A stretch of 64,000 nucleotides of DNA from Pokkaliibacter plantistimulans (GCF_046844695.1 NZ_CP177354.1:372001-436000), one strand, 5' to 3'; counted from the stretch's first letter, positions 34,242 through 43,608 are shown. The notes: generated from the sequence alone by a model not told the origin. Numbers and translations: made by a program.

Positions 34242-34712
34242 TTACAGTTCGGCTGCCAGTTTGCTGACAAGCTCGCTATGGGCTTTCTCGTCGACAGAGG
34301 CACCCAGGATTTTTTCCGCTCCAGCCAGCGCCAGCACAGCCACCTGGCCACGCAGTGCTTCTTTGGCACGGTTTACATCCTGTTCGATCTCAGCTTGGGC
34401 TGCAGCTTTCAGACGCTGGCCTTCAGCCATTGCCTGCTCTTTAGCTTCTTCTACGATCTGGTTTGCCCGCTTGTTGGCTTGTTCAATAATTTTCGCTGCC
34501 TGTTCCTTGCTGGAACGCAACTGGTCAGCGGCACTTGCTTGTGCCAGTTCCAGGTCACGCTTCGCACGGTCGGCGGCATCCAGGCCATCTGCAATCTTTT
34601 TCTGACGTTCTGCCAGGGCCGCTGTCACCGGCGGCCAGACATACTTCATACAGAAAAGGACGAAGACTGCAAATGCGATGGCTTGGCCTATCAAGGTCGC
34701 ATTCAGATTCAC
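34242..34712 (-). CDS. atpF: F-type ATP synthase subunit b
   Basis: This 156-residue peripheral stalk subunit has one N-terminal membrane helix (TLIGQAIAFAVFVLFCMKYV, then WPPV) and a long alanine- and charge-rich helix for dimerisation. Length and pattern are typical of proteobacterial b subunits. It lies 58 bases after atpE. Confidence 0.97.
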   Translation of the reverse strand: MNLNATLIGQAIAFAVFVLFCMKYVWPPVTAALAERQKKIADGLDAADRAKRDLELAQASAADQLRSSKEQAAKIIEQANKRANQIVEEAKEQAMAEGQRLKAAAQAEIEQDVNRAKEALRGQVAVLALAGAEKILGASVDEKAHSELVSKLAAEL

Positions 34713-34770
34713 GCTTCACCCCTCCCAAAGGTTAGAAATAACCAGTTGACACTAAGTTCAGAAGGAGGGA

Positions 34771-35028
34771 TTAACCAGCGATCTGACCGACAAAGGGATT
34801 CGCGAAGGTGAAGAACAGAGCGATACCAACACCGATCATGGTAACAGCGTCCAGCAGACCCGCTACGATGAACATTTTTACCTGCAGCATGGGGACCATT
34901 TCAGGCTGACGCGCAGCGCCTTCCAGAAACTTACCACCCAGAATACCGAAGCCGATTGCGGTACCCAGAGCACCCAGACCGATCAGCAGAGCAACAGCGA
35001 TAGCAGTAAGACCTACTACTTGTTCCAT
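34771..35028 (-). CDS. atpE: F-type ATP synthase subunit c (proton type)
   Basis: This 85-residue hairpin of two membrane helices forms the c-ring. The polar loop is ARQPEM and the ion-binding carboxylate is the Asp in GLLDAVTMIGVGIALFF. The ligand set of sodium-binding c subunits is not present, so proton coupling is expected. Spacing to atpB is 90 bases, as in related operons. Confidence 0.97.
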   Translation of the reverse strand: MEQVVGLTAIAVALLIGLGALGTAIGFGILGGKFLEGAARQPEMVPMLQVKMFIVAGLLDAVTMIGVGIALFFTFANPFVGQIAG

Positions 35029-35118
35029 TTTTAGACTCCCAGTTAAGGTTGCAAGTTGATTAAAGGTTTAACGAGTTAGAGAAATCTTTTTCTTTGATAC
35101 CACTAAGGCGCTATGCCC

Positions 35119-35961
35119 TTAGTGGTTATCCTCATGGGCCATGCTGAGGTAGACGATGGTCAGCATCATGAAGATAAAGGCCTGCAGTACGATAACCAGG
35201 ATGTGGAAGATCGCCCAGCCCAGTTGCAAAACGCCACCAAGGGTACCGACTACGGCCCCGGCTGTATACATAAGTGCAATCAGGATGAAGATCAGCTCAC
35301 CGGCATAAAGGTTACCGAAGAGTCGCAGTGCCAGAGAAATAGGTTTGGCGATCAGACCTACGCCTTCCAGCAGCAGGTTGAACGGCAGCATCCATTTACC
35401 GAAGGGATGCAGAGTCAGCTCACCCAGGAATCCGCCTACGCCTTTGACCTTGATGCTGTAATAGATGATCAGGGCAAAGACGGACAGGGACATACCCAGG
35501 GTCACGTTGGGATCGGTAGTGGGAACCACTTTCAGGAAGTGCACGCCCATCTCCCCGGCAATACGGGGCAGCAGATCGACGGGCAACAGGTCCATCAGGT
35601 TCATCAGGAAAATCCAGCAGAAAATAGTCAGCGCCAGCGGAGCAATCAGCGGATTGCGACCGTGGAAGGTTTCCTTGACGCTCTTGTCGACAAATTCGAC
35701 CAGAATTTCAACAAAGTTCTGCAGGCAGCCAGGAACACCTGAACTCACACTGGTGGCAGCTTTGCGGAAGATATAAAGGAAAACGGCGCCAAGGACGACA
35801 GAGAAGAACATAGAGTCCAGGTGAATAGCCCAGAAACCCATCTCAGCCGCTTCTTTAGCGTCGTGTGCAAGGGTCCAGCCACGCTCAGGCAGATGACCAA
35901 AGGTCAAATTCTGAAGGTGGTGCCCGATGTATTCGCTTGCAGTAATGTTTTCGCTTGCCAT
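35119..35961 (-). CDS. atpB: F-type ATP synthase subunit a
   Basis: This 280-residue membrane subunit forms the proton half-channels beside the c-ring. It shows the conserved helix SLALRLFGNLYAGELIFILI with the essential Arg, and a C-terminal helix with QAFIFMMLTIVYLSMA. The N-terminal region HHLQNLTFGHLPERG is longer than in E. coli, as often found in marine Gammaproteobacteria. It follows atpI by 11 bases. Confidence 0.97.
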   Translation of the reverse strand: MASENITASEYIGHHLQNLTFGHLPERGWTLAHDAKEAAEMGFWAIHLDSMFFSVVLGAVFLYIFRKAATSVSSGVPGCLQNFVEILVEFVDKSVKETFHGRNPLIAPLALTIFCWIFLMNLMDLLPVDLLPRIAGEMGVHFLKVVPTTDPNVTLGMSLSVFALIIYYSIKVKGVGGFLGELTLHPFGKWMLPFNLLLEGVGLIAKPISLALRLFGNLYAGELIFILIALMYTAGAVVGTLGGVLQLGWAIFHILVIVLQAFIFMMLTIVYLSMAHEDNH

Positions 35962-35972
35962 AGTGTCTCAGC

Positions 35973-36365
35973 CTAACTCCCGGTTGAGGGCCCTCTCCAA
36001 ACCAGCGGCACAATCCAGTTCATCATCTGTACAGCGACGAAGCCAGCAAACAGTGCCAACACATTAAGAGGTTTGACCATACTGAATACCAGAGCGAACA
36101 ACACCATGGTAATCAGCAGCTTCCCCGCTTCGCCCTTATAAAACGCTTTGGCGATATCCCTGCTTGAACGCGCGCCCCGAACAGCGAACAGTCGCCATGC
36201 AAAGTACGCATTTGGCAGCAGACATATCAGCCCACCCAGAACAATGGACAGTGCACCGATTTGATCGAATGCCAGTAAACTCAGCCCCAGCACCAGACTC
36301 AGGCCGAGCTGGCTGATCAGGATACGCTTTACCGGCGCCTGCCTGGCCTTTTGCCGCTCATTCAC
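35973..36365 (-). CDS. atpI: AtpI-type ATP synthase accessory protein
   Basis: This 130-residue protein has four hydrophobic segments (LISQLGLSLVLGLSLLAFDQ, ALSIVLGGLICLLPNAYFAW and two more) and a short basic loop FKAFYKGEAGKLL-like (RDIAKAFYKGEAGKLLITMV). AtpI proteins help c-ring assembly and magnesium handling. The start is GTG at 36365 with GGAG about 8 bases upstream. It is the first gene of the atp operon, with a promoter at 36431-36459. Confidence 0.92.
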   Translation of the reverse strand: MNERQKARQAPVKRILISQLGLSLVLGLSLLAFDQIGALSIVLGGLICLLPNAYFAWRLFAVRGARSSRDIAKAFYKGEAGKLLITMVLFALVFSMVKPLNVLALFAGFVAVQMMNWIVPLVWRGPSTGS

Positions 36366-36430
36366 CTGAGTACTCCAATGATTTGCCTGGAGGATTCGAA
36401 CAAATTTTACCCAGCATTAAAGCGTTGGGC

Positions 36431-36459
36431 ATTATATTGCCTCGTAGTAGAGGCTTCAA
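36431..36459 (-). promoter_or_regulatory. Sigma-70 promoter of the atp operon
   Basis: On the minus strand TTGAAG (36454-36459) and TATAAT (36431-36436) are separated by 17 bases. The -10 box is a perfect consensus and lies about 66 bases before the atpI start. The spacer contains the inverted repeat GCCTC-TACTAC-GAGGC, a possible regulatory site. Confidence 0.72.
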
Positions 36460-36573
36460 CTTGAAAAGCTTGGAAAAAAGGTCATGCTTCCTTTTTTTAT
36501 ACTAAAGTTTTCGCAGGCACTGACCATTGACACAAACTGAAATCTGGATTAGCACTCGATCACATTCTTATGA

Positions 36574-37515
36574 TTATTCTGGTGCCACCTGATTGAGGAT
36601 TTTCTCCAGCTGCTCCACATCCTTGTATTCGATGATCAGCTTGCCACTGCCTCGCGCACTGTGACGAATGCTGACACTGTCGCCAAACAGTCGTTGCAGC
36701 CGGCTTTGGTGGGACTCAATCCACGGCTCTGCCGCAGTCATTTTCACAGTCTGCTCCGGCACAGGAGCCAGCAACTTGCGTACCATCGCTTCAGTCTGTC
36801 GCACTGACAGACCACGGGCGACCACTTCCTCCGCCGCCATCATCTGATCGGCCGAGGTCAAGGCCAGCAGCGCACGCGCATGGCCCATTTCCAGGTCACC
36901 GTGTTCGAGGCGCAGTTTGACGCTGTCCTCCAGAGAAAGCAATCGCAGCAAATTGGCCACAGCACTGCGTGACTTACCGACGATGTCGGCCACTTCCTGC
37001 TGGGTCAGCTGGCTGCTTTCCTGCAAACGCTGCAGCGCTCTGGCCTGCTCCAGCGGGTTCAGATCTTCACGCTGAATGTTTTCTACCAGCGCCAGCACCA
37101 AGGCATCGGCATCCGATACCTGTCGTACCAGTGCCGGCACCTTGTCCAGTCCGGCCAGCTGGCTGGCGCGCCAGCGACGCTCACCGGCGATCAGTTCGAA
37201 CTTGTCTCCCTGTGGTCTTACTACCACAGGTTGCATGACACCTTGTTGACGGATAGAGGCCGCCAGCTGCTCCAGGCTTTCCGGTTCGATCACCTGACGC
37301 GGCTGCGCCATACCCGGAATGATCAGCGCGACATCAAGGAAGCGCAGGGTTGGCACGGCAGAGTCCTCTGCCTGCTCTTCGCTGCCACCACTCTGAGGCT
37401 CACTTAACCAGGATTCGATAGTGGGTTCGTCAATGCTGCTGACACTGACTGGCTGACGACCGGCCCCCAGCAGGGCATCCAGTCCACGTCCGAGGCCACG
37501 CTTCTTCGTACTCAT
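36574..37515 (-). CDS. parB: Chromosome partitioning protein ParB
   Basis: This 313-residue CTP-dependent DNA clamp has KKRGLGRGLDALLG at the N-terminus, box I LIAGERRWRASQLAGL, box II with ENIQREDLNPLEQARALQRL, a helix-turn-helix (TQQEVADIVGKSRSAVANLL) and a C-terminal dimerisation domain. It loads at parS sites near oriC. No canonical parS (TGTTTCACGTGAAACA) was seen in the window. It lies 9 bases after parA. Confidence 0.97.
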   Translation of the reverse strand: MSTKKRGLGRGLDALLGAGRQPVSVSSIDEPTIESWLSEPQSGGSEEQAEDSAVPTLRFLDVALIIPGMAQPRQVIEPESLEQLAASIRQQGVMQPVVVRPQGDKFELIAGERRWRASQLAGLDKVPALVRQVSDADALVLALVENIQREDLNPLEQARALQRLQESSQLTQQEVADIVGKSRSAVANLLRLLSLEDSVKLRLEHGDLEMGHARALLALTSADQMMAAEEVVARGLSVRQTEAMVRKLLAPVPEQTVKMTAAEPWIESHQSRLQRLFGDSVSIRHSARGSGKLIIEYKDVEQLEKILNQVAPE

Positions 37516-37524
37516 CAGCCTGCC

Positions 37525-38307
37525 TTAGCTCGCCAGTTGGGTGTGTTGCTGTTTGCGGTTCAACTCGCCCGCCAGTGCCAGATAGGCCACCGCGCCGCGT
37601 GACTGTTTATCGTACAGCAGCGCAGGCAGACCGTGGCTGGGCGCTTCCGCCAGACGAATATTACGTGGGATCACCGTCTGGTAGACCAGATCGGAAAAAT
37701 GCTCAGTCAGCTGGCTGGACACTTCGTTGGCCAGACTGGTGCGCGGGTCGTACATGGTCCGCAGAATGCCTTCAATGCGCAGCTGCGGGTTGATGGCACC
37801 GCGAATCTGCTCGACGGTGTTGATCAGTGAGCTGATCCCCTCCAGTGCGTAGTACTCACACTGCATCGGAATCAGCACACCATCGGCGGCTGCCAGTGCA
37901 TTGACGGTCAGCATGTTCAGTGAAGGTGGGCAGTCGATAAGGATGTAGTCGTAGTCCTGATCCAGCTCGTTCAGCTGATGCTTGAGGCGCTTTTCTTTAT
38001 CAGCCATATCCAGCAGCTCGACCTCAGCAGCGGTCAGATCGGCATTGCTGGGGAGCAGGTCAAACCCACCCGGGGTCTGGCGTATCCGCACTTCCGATGC
38101 TTTGGCAGTGCCGACCAGTACGTCATATACGGTCATATCCAGTGCATGCTTGTCGACACCACTGCCCATGGTGGCGTTACCCTGAGGGTCAATATCCACC
38201 ATCAGCACCCGACGTTTGGTTGCTGCCAATGAGGCCGCCAGGTTGACGCAGGTGGTGGTCTTGCCGACGCCACCTTTCTGGTTGGTCACAGCCAGGATTC
38301 GTGCCAC
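37525..38307 (-). CDS. parA: Chromosome partitioning ATPase ParA (Soj)
   Basis: This 260-residue MinD/ParA-type ATPase has the deviant Walker A loop NQKGGVGKTTTCVNLAASL, Walker A' region VDIDPQGNATMGSGVD, and Walker B DYILIDCPPSLNML. It works with ParB to separate newly replicated origins. The start is a GTG at 38307, preceded by GGGAG. It lies between rsmG and parB in the usual order. Confidence 0.97.
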   Translation of the reverse strand: MARILAVTNQKGGVGKTTTCVNLAASLAATKRRVLMVDIDPQGNATMGSGVDKHALDMTVYDVLVGTAKASEVRIRQTPGGFDLLPSNADLTAAEVELLDMADKEKRLKHQLNELDQDYDYILIDCPPSLNMLTVNALAAADGVLIPMQCEYYALEGISSLINTVEQIRGAINPQLRIEGILRTMYDPRTSLANEVSSQLTEHFSDLVYQTVIPRNIRLAEAPSHGLPALLYDKQSRGAVAYLALAGELNRKQQHTQLAS

Positions 38308-38363
38308 GTTGAAGCTCCCTTAGATGCCCTTGGTGATGATGGAGTGGATGCTGCTACTGCCGG

Positions 38364-39008
38364 TCATACCGTTGCCTGCTGCATAACCAGCAGGTGACGT
38401 TCGCCATCACAGTCCGGAACCAGCAGCGGATAGCTTGCCTGGATGCGGATGGTGGCGGGCAAGGCGTCGATCTCGTCCTGAGGATACAGGCCCTTCATGG
38501 CCATGAAGACCCCATGATCGGCCAGTAAATGACCTGTGACATCCACCATGTCCTGCAATGACGCAAAGGCACGGGACAGAATCACATCGAACGGAACCGG
38601 CGGCTGCCAGGATTCTACACGGGTGTTCACTACAACAACATTATCGAGACCCAGTGTCAGCTTGACCTGAGTTAAAAAACGGGTGCGTTTGCCATTGCTG
38701 TCCAGCAAGGTGAACTGACGCTGGGGATTCATGATGGCCAGCGGAATACCGGGCAGACCGGCACCGGTACCGACGTCGATCAGATGCTCGCCCTGCAGAT
38801 ACGGATGCACGCTGATGGAGTCCAGCAGATGACGCCAGACCATCTCGCTGACGTCACGCACGGCAGTCAGGTTGTAGGTGCTGTTCCATTTGCGCAACAG
38901 GGCCAGATATTCCATCAGCTTATGCTGCTGCTCGTCACTGGCCGTGATCTGCATCTGCGCCAGACCTGCGCTGAGCTGCTGTTGCAGCATCTGCTCGTTT
39001 ACCACCAT
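38364..39008 (-). CDS. rsmG: 16S rRNA m7G527 methyltransferase RsmG
   Basis: This 214-residue enzyme has KWNSTYNLTAVRDVSEMVWR, then HLLDSISVHPYL, and the SAM-binding loop LIDVGTGAGLPGIPLAIMNP. It modifies G527 of 16S rRNA. It follows mnmG by 72 bases and precedes parA, the conserved gidB-parA arrangement. Confidence 0.97.
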   Translation of the reverse strand: MVVNEQMLQQQLSAGLAQMQITASDEQQHKLMEYLALLRKWNSTYNLTAVRDVSEMVWRHLLDSISVHPYLQGEHLIDVGTGAGLPGIPLAIMNPQRQFTLLDSNGKRTRFLTQVKLTLGLDNVVVVNTRVESWQPPVPFDVILSRAFASLQDMVDVTGHLLADHGVFMAMKGLYPQDEIDALPATIRIQASYPLLVPDCDGERHLLVMQQATV

Positions 39009-39080
39009 CTTGTATCCACGATCACTGCGTTACCGGTCCGGTCTGCATCGACCGGACACCTGATGTTAATTAATCAGCGC

Positions 39081-40967
39081 TCAGGCTGATTTCTGCAAAA
39101 CCTGACGCTTTTTCAGATGCACCAGCAACAGCGATACCGCAGCAGGCGTCACCCCGGGGATGCGACCGGCCTGACCAATACTGCTGGGGCGTATATTTTT
39201 CAGCTTGCTGCGAATCTCGTTGGACAGACCACCGATCTGATCATAGTCCATGTCCTGTGGCAGCGGCATGTTCTCGCTACGGCGCAGACGTTCGATTTCT
39301 TCCAGCTGGCGATCAATATACCCCGCGTACTTGATCTCGATCTCGACCTGCTCAGCCACCTGCTCATCGCTGACGCCGTCACCCGTCGCCTGCATGACCT
39401 TGGCATAATCCAGCTCAGGCCGTCTGATCAGCTCTTCCAGCGAGTTCTGCCGGCTCATCGGCTGCCCCATCAGCGGCTCCAGCTGCTGGGCCACGTCACT
39501 GTTGGGTTGGATCCACACATCTTTCAGGCGCTGACGTTCCAGCTCGATGGCTTCACGTTTGGCACAGAAGGCCTGCCAGCGCTCCTCGCCAACCACACCC
39601 AGCCGATAACCGATCTCGGTCAGACGCAAATCAGCATTGTCCTCACGCAGAATCAGCCGGTACTCGGCGCGCGAGGTAAACATCCGGTAAGGCTCGCTGG
39701 TGCCCTGAGTAATCAGGTCATCCACCAGTACACCGACATAGGCTTCGTCACGACGCGGTGACCAACTGTCCTTGCCCTGCGCTCGCAGCGCGGCGTTGAT
39801 ACCCGCCAGCAAGCCCTGTGCACCGGCCTCTTCGTAACCGGTCGTGCCATTGATCTGACCAGCAAAGAACAGGCCATTGATCACCTTGGTTTCCAGACTG
39901 GCCTGCAGATCCTGCGGATTGAAGAAGTCGTACTCGATGGCATAGCCGGGGCGCACGATATGGGCGTTTTCCATGCCACGGATGGAGTTGACGATCTGCA
40001 GCTGCACGTCGAAGGGCAGACTGGTGGAAATACCGTTGGGATACAGCTCGTGGGTCGTCAGCCCCTCAGGCTCGATAAAGACCTGATGACCATCACGGTC
40101 AGCAAAACGCACCACCTTGTCCTCGATAGACGGACAGTAGCGCGGGCCGACGCCTTCGATCACACCGGCATACATCGGTGAACGATCCAGATTGGCGCGG
40201 ATGATGTCGTGGGTGCGCTCGTTGGTATGGGTAATGAAACAGTTGATCTGGCGCGGATGCTGGCTGACGTTGCCCAGATAAGACATCACCGGGGTGGGTG
40301 TATCACCGGGCTGCACTCCCATGACGCTGAAATCAACCGTGCGGGCATCAATTCGGGGCGGTGTGCCGGTTTTCAGACGGTCAACACGCAGCGGCAGTTC
40401 ACGCAGACGTTGTGCCAGACGGATCGAGGGCGGATCACCCGCCCGGCCACCGCTGTAGTTTTCCAGACCGATATGAATCAGACCACCGAGGAAGGTACCT
40501 GCGGTCAGCACCACCTGCTCGGCATAGAACTTCAGCCCCATCTGGGTGACGACACCCTTGACCTGCCCACCTGCAACGATCAGGTCATCTGCCGCCTGCT
40601 GGAACAGTGTCAGGTTGGGCTGGTTCTCCAGCATATCCCGCACCGCTGCCTTGTAGAGGATGCGGTCAGCCTGTGCGCGGGTTGCCCTTACCGCAGGCCC
40701 CTTGCGTGAATTGAGTACGCGGAACTGGATGCCACCCAGGTCAGTAGCCCGTGCCATGGCGCCATCCAGAGCGTCAATTTCCTTCACCAGATGGCTCTTG
40801 CCGATACCACCGATGGCTGGATTACAGGACATCTGCCCCAGAGTTTCGATGTTGTGGGTCAGCAGCAGGGTTCTGACTCCCATGCGTGCTGCCGCCAGGG
40901 CCGCTTCGGTACCGGCGTGACCGCCACCGATCACGATCACATCAAAACGTTTTGGGAAATCCACCAC
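39081..40967 (-). CDS. mnmG: tRNA uridine-5-carboxymethylaminomethyl modification enzyme MnmG
   Basis: This 628-residue FAD enzyme acts with MnmE at U34 of tRNAs. It shows the dinucleotide-binding DVIVIGGGHAGTEAALAAAR, the signature GPRYCPSIEDKVVRFADRDG, and GYEEAGAQGLLAGINAALRA. The start is a GTG at 40967 with GAGG upstream. It borders the oriC region directly; mnmE, yidC, rnpA, rpmH and dnaA, often nearby, are not in the window. Confidence 0.98.
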   Translation of the reverse strand: MVDFPKRFDVIVIGGGHAGTEAALAAARMGVRTLLLTHNIETLGQMSCNPAIGGIGKSHLVKEIDALDGAMARATDLGGIQFRVLNSRKGPAVRATRAQADRILYKAAVRDMLENQPNLTLFQQAADDLIVAGGQVKGVVTQMGLKFYAEQVVLTAGTFLGGLIHIGLENYSGGRAGDPPSIRLAQRLRELPLRVDRLKTGTPPRIDARTVDFSVMGVQPGDTPTPVMSYLGNVSQHPRQINCFITHTNERTHDIIRANLDRSPMYAGVIEGVGPRYCPSIEDKVVRFADRDGHQVFIEPEGLTTHELYPNGISTSLPFDVQLQIVNSIRGMENAHIVRPGYAIEYDFFNPQDLQASLETKVINGLFFAGQINGTTGYEEAGAQGLLAGINAALRAQGKDSWSPRRDEAYVGVLVDDLITQGTSEPYRMFTSRAEYRLILREDNADLRLTEIGYRLGVVGEERWQAFCAKREAIELERQRLKDVWIQPNSDVAQQLEPLMGQPMSRQNSLEELIRRPELDYAKVMQATGDGVSDEQVAEQVEIEIKYAGYIDRQLEEIERLRRSENMPLPQDMDYDQIGGLSNEIRSKLKNIRPSSIGQAGRIPGVTPAAVSLLLVHLKKRQVLQKSA

Positions 40968-41080
40968 ACACCTCGTTCATCTACACCATGCACCGGGACG
41001 TCAGCAAGGGTGACGAAAGGTGCCATGAAGGCCATGCCTTCGGAAAAGGGCGGTAAGTATACCTGCATAGCCGGCAAATC

Positions 41081-41500
41081 TGAATATATCCACACTGCAC
41101 GCTGTGCTCATTGCTACAGTCTAAGGCTATCAGCCTTAAAGATGATAGATTTGATAGTAATGATGTGGAAAAAATCTGTTGATAACTAAATAAAATTCAA
41201 TAAAAACAAATATATATATTATTAATAACTATGTTTTATATAGGTGGGGCAGCTGGCGGTACATTGGGGATAAGGCAGGCAGAACCTGGGCTGTTATACA
41301 CAGGGGTCATAACAAACCGAGCTTACAGACAGCCTTTATGCACATAAGTCACAGAGTTACACACATTTCCCCGCCATAACCTCTCACCCAGTTATACACA
41401 ACACACTCTCCTCGTTAGTGCTGAACAGCCATAGCTCAGGGCATATCATCCACATCCGGGGCTGTGGATGACTCGCAGGCAGGTTATGCACATGGCCTGT
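41081..41500. other. Probable chromosomal replication origin (oriC)
   Basis: The 676-base gap between mnmG and cmoM holds no gene but a dense set of DnaA boxes. Perfect TTATNCACA boxes lie at 41294-41302, 41336-41344, 41392-41400 and 41484-41492. One-mismatch boxes lie at 41086-41094, 41357-41365, 41446-41454, 41463-41471 (minus strand) and 41177-41185 (minus strand). An AT-rich stretch at 41186-41243 would be the unwinding element. The mnmG, rsmG, parA and parB neighbours support the call. Absence of dnaA does not argue against it, since E. coli has the same separation. Confidence 0.88.
41186..41243. other. AT-rich DNA unwinding element of oriC
   Basis: This 58-base stretch contains almost no G or C (CTAAATAAAATTCAATAAAA at its start, a TATATATATTATTAATAA core, TTTTATATA at its end) inside a GC-rich chromosome. 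It lies directly before the cluster of DnaA boxes, the standard arrangement for origin melting. Confidence 0.78.
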
Positions 41501-41643
41501 CAGTGACAGGAAAATTTTTTGTGCGATAAAAAGGGAAAAATTGCGCAGACGGGCAAAGTGCCGGGCAGAAATCCTGCGAGAAGCCCACCGCCTGACAGCG
41601 GTTTGGCGTACACTCTGCAGCCGTGATATCGGGGTGGTAACAG

Positions 41644-42414
41644 ATGCAAGACCAGAACTTTGATCAGCTCAGTCAGCAATTTCAGAAGCAGATCTACGAT
41701 ACGATCAAGGGCCAGATTCGTCTGGCACTGCTGCAGGAAGACTTTCAGCAGGCCGGGCCTGATCTCAGCCAGCCCGGATTAAAGGTACTGGATGCCGGCG
41801 GAGGTATTGGTCAGTTCAGTGCCACACTGGCTGCCCGTGGTCATCAGGTCACCCTGTGCGATCTGTCGGAGGAAATGCTCAAACTGGCCCGCGAGGAATT
41901 TGCCCGTACCGCTCCCGGTGCAGAGGTACAGTTTATCCACGGTCCACTGCAGGTACTCAGTGAAGAGCGTCTTGGTCAGTTTGATCTGCTGCTGTTTCAT
42001 GCGGTGATGGAATGGCTGGTCGACCCGTTCGAGGCATTACAACGCCTGCTTCCGCTGGTCAGACCCGGTGGTTTCTTTTCGGTGATGTTCTATAACAAGC
42101 ACGCCCTGCGCTGGCGCTACCTGAGCAGTGCCCAGTTCAGTGAAGGCATGGGCGACACCTTCCGCCGCCGCGAGGGCTCCCTGACCCCACCCGGCCCGCT
42201 GGAACCCCAGCAGGTTCATGACTGGTTGCAGGCCATGGGTCTGGAAGTGCGTACCTGGACCGGTATTCGTGGCGTCTACGATCATATTCCCCGCCAGCTT
42301 CGCGCTAAGGTTACCCTTGAACAGGTGCTGCCTGCCGAACACCAGTTTGCCCGGGTGCCGCCCTACCGGGATCTGGGCCGTTATGTCCACATGTTGTGTT
42401 ACCGGCCGCTGTGA
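41644..42414 (+). CDS. cmoM: tRNA 5-carboxymethoxyuridine methyltransferase CmoM
   Basis: This 256-residue SAM-dependent enzyme begins with the family pattern MQDQNFDQLSQQFQKQIYDT followed by IKGQIRLALL. The SAM loop is LKVLDAGGGIGQFSATLA, and LLFHAVMEWLVDP with GRYVHMLCYRPL match CmoM (formerly SmtA). It methylates cmo5U34 to mcmo5U34 in tRNAs. It lies just right of oriC and convergent with cmoB and cmoA, so the whole pathway is together. Confidence 0.92.
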   Translation: MQDQNFDQLSQQFQKQIYDTIKGQIRLALLQEDFQQAGPDLSQPGLKVLDAGGGIGQFSATLAARGHQVTLCDLSEEMLKLAREEFARTAPGAEVQFIHGPLQVLSEERLGQFDLLLFHAVMEWLVDPFEALQRLLPLVRPGGFFSVMFYNKHALRWRYLSSAQFSEGMGDTFRRREGSLTPPGPLEPQQVHDWLQAMGLEVRTWTGIRGVYDHIPRQLRAKVTLEQVLPAEHQFARVPPYRDLGRYVHMLCYRPL

Positions 42415-42567
42415 ACAAACAGCTGAAATGAATCTGCGAGGGGACGTGTGCACAACGTGTCCGCTACCGGGCGCCCGCGTGCTGTGTATATAAAGAAGGA
42501 AGAGTGAAGCAGGAAGGCTGTGGGTAAATATCGCCTTCCTGTCAGACCGCAGGGCTGTGGACAGTGA

Positions 42568-43608
42568 TCAGGCTTTGCGCGCAATCACGGTGGCACGCAG
42601 CGGGCTAGGATAGCCCTCGATGGTCTTGCGCTGATCTTCAGGATCAAGGAAGTCCGGCAGTGACTGGAAACTCATCCATTCCGTACTGCGTTGCTCATCC
42701 ACCGTGGTAACAGAGATATCCACAGTACGCACATCACGAAAGCCCAGCCGTCTTAACCACAGCTCCAGCATGGCCGTCGACGGCAGGAACCAGACGTTGC
42801 GCATCATCGCATAGCGATCTTCCGGCATCAGCACGGTGCGCTCATCGCCCTCCACCACCAGCGTTTCCAGAATCAGCTCGCCACCCGACACCAGCGTCTG
42901 CTGCAACTGTATCAGGTGCTCCAGCGGATCCCGGCGGTGATAGAGCACGCCCATGGAGAACACCCGGTCGAAGGCTGCCAGACTGGCCGGCATATCTTCC
43001 ATACGGATCGGCAGGAAATGCACCGCCGCCTGTGGCAGGTAACGCTTGACCGCATGGAACTGGAACAGGAACAGCATCGACGGGTCGATACCGTACACCT
43101 CACTGGCTCCGGCTCCGGCCATCCGCCAGCAGTGATAACCCGAGCCACAGCCCACATCCAGTACCCGGCAACCGCGCAGATCGACATGGGGGCTGACGCG
43201 CTGCCACTTCCAGTCGGAACGCCATTCGGTATCGATAAAGTCACCGAAAAACTCAAATGGCCCCTTGCGCCAGGGTCGCAGGCCCCACAGTGCCTCATGC
43301 CGCTGCTGCAGGGCGGCAGGGCTGAGGCCCGCCGCACTGCGTACCGTCAGGGTATCGCTGTTGAGATCGACCTCGGCATCCGCCACCTCTGGCAACTGTT
43401 GCCAGGCAGCCAGCCAGCGGGCCAGATCACCGTGGGGCTTTTCTTCAAACAGTCGGGTCAGATGCGCCGGCAGGCTGTCGGCCCAGGCCTGCAGGTTGCC
43501 CGCGCGCATCTGCTGCAACGCCGGGCCAAACCAGTCGAGATAATTCCAGCCGGGTTGCTGCGCGGCACCTTGAGGCGCTGCGGACAAAGGTAAGGCGTTC
43601 GTTGTCAT
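42568..43608 (-). CDS. cmoB: tRNA U34 carboxymethyltransferase CmoB
   Basis: This 346-residue enzyme transfers the carboxymethyl group of carboxy-SAM to ho5U34. The conserved core shows GRKGPFEFFGDFIDTEWRSDW-like sequence (KGPFEFFGDFIDTEWRSDWK), RVLDVGCGSGYHCWRMAGAG, GIDPSMLFLFQFHAVKRYL, and FDRVFSMGVLYHRRDPLEHL. Length is slightly above the usual 323. It follows cmoA by 3 bases, indicating an operon. Confidence 0.95.
   Translation of the reverse strand: MTTNALPLSAAPQGAAQQPGWNYLDWFGPALQQMRAGNLQAWADSLPAHLTRLFEEKPHGDLARWLAAWQQLPEVADAEVDLNSDTLTVRSAAGLSPAALQQRHEALWGLRPWRKGPFEFFGDFIDTEWRSDWKWQRVSPHVDLRGCRVLDVGCGSGYHCWRMAGAGASEVYGIDPSMLFLFQFHAVKRYLPQAAVHFLPIRMEDMPASLAAFDRVFSMGVLYHRRDPLEHLIQLQQTLVSGGELILETLVVEGDERTVLMPEDRYAMMRNVWFLPSTAMLELWLRRLGFRDVRTVDISVTTVDEQRSTEWMSFQSLPDFLDPEDQRKTIEGYPSPLRATVIARKA

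Noticed and set aside
35113..35742. A 209-residue plus-strand frame opposite atpB
   Set aside because: It is antisense to a highly conserved ATP synthase subunit and has a Gln/His-rich composition typical of a shadow.
36480..36510. AT-rich hairpin (AAAAAAGG and CCTTTTTT) after parB as a terminator
   Set aside because: The stem is mostly A-T pairs and lies about 70 bases past the stop codon; too weak to list as a feature.
36574..41643. Search for a parS site (TGTTTCACGTGAAACA) near parAB and oriC
   Set aside because: No clear match was seen in the intergenic regions read; parS probably lies outside the window or was missed in coding sequence.
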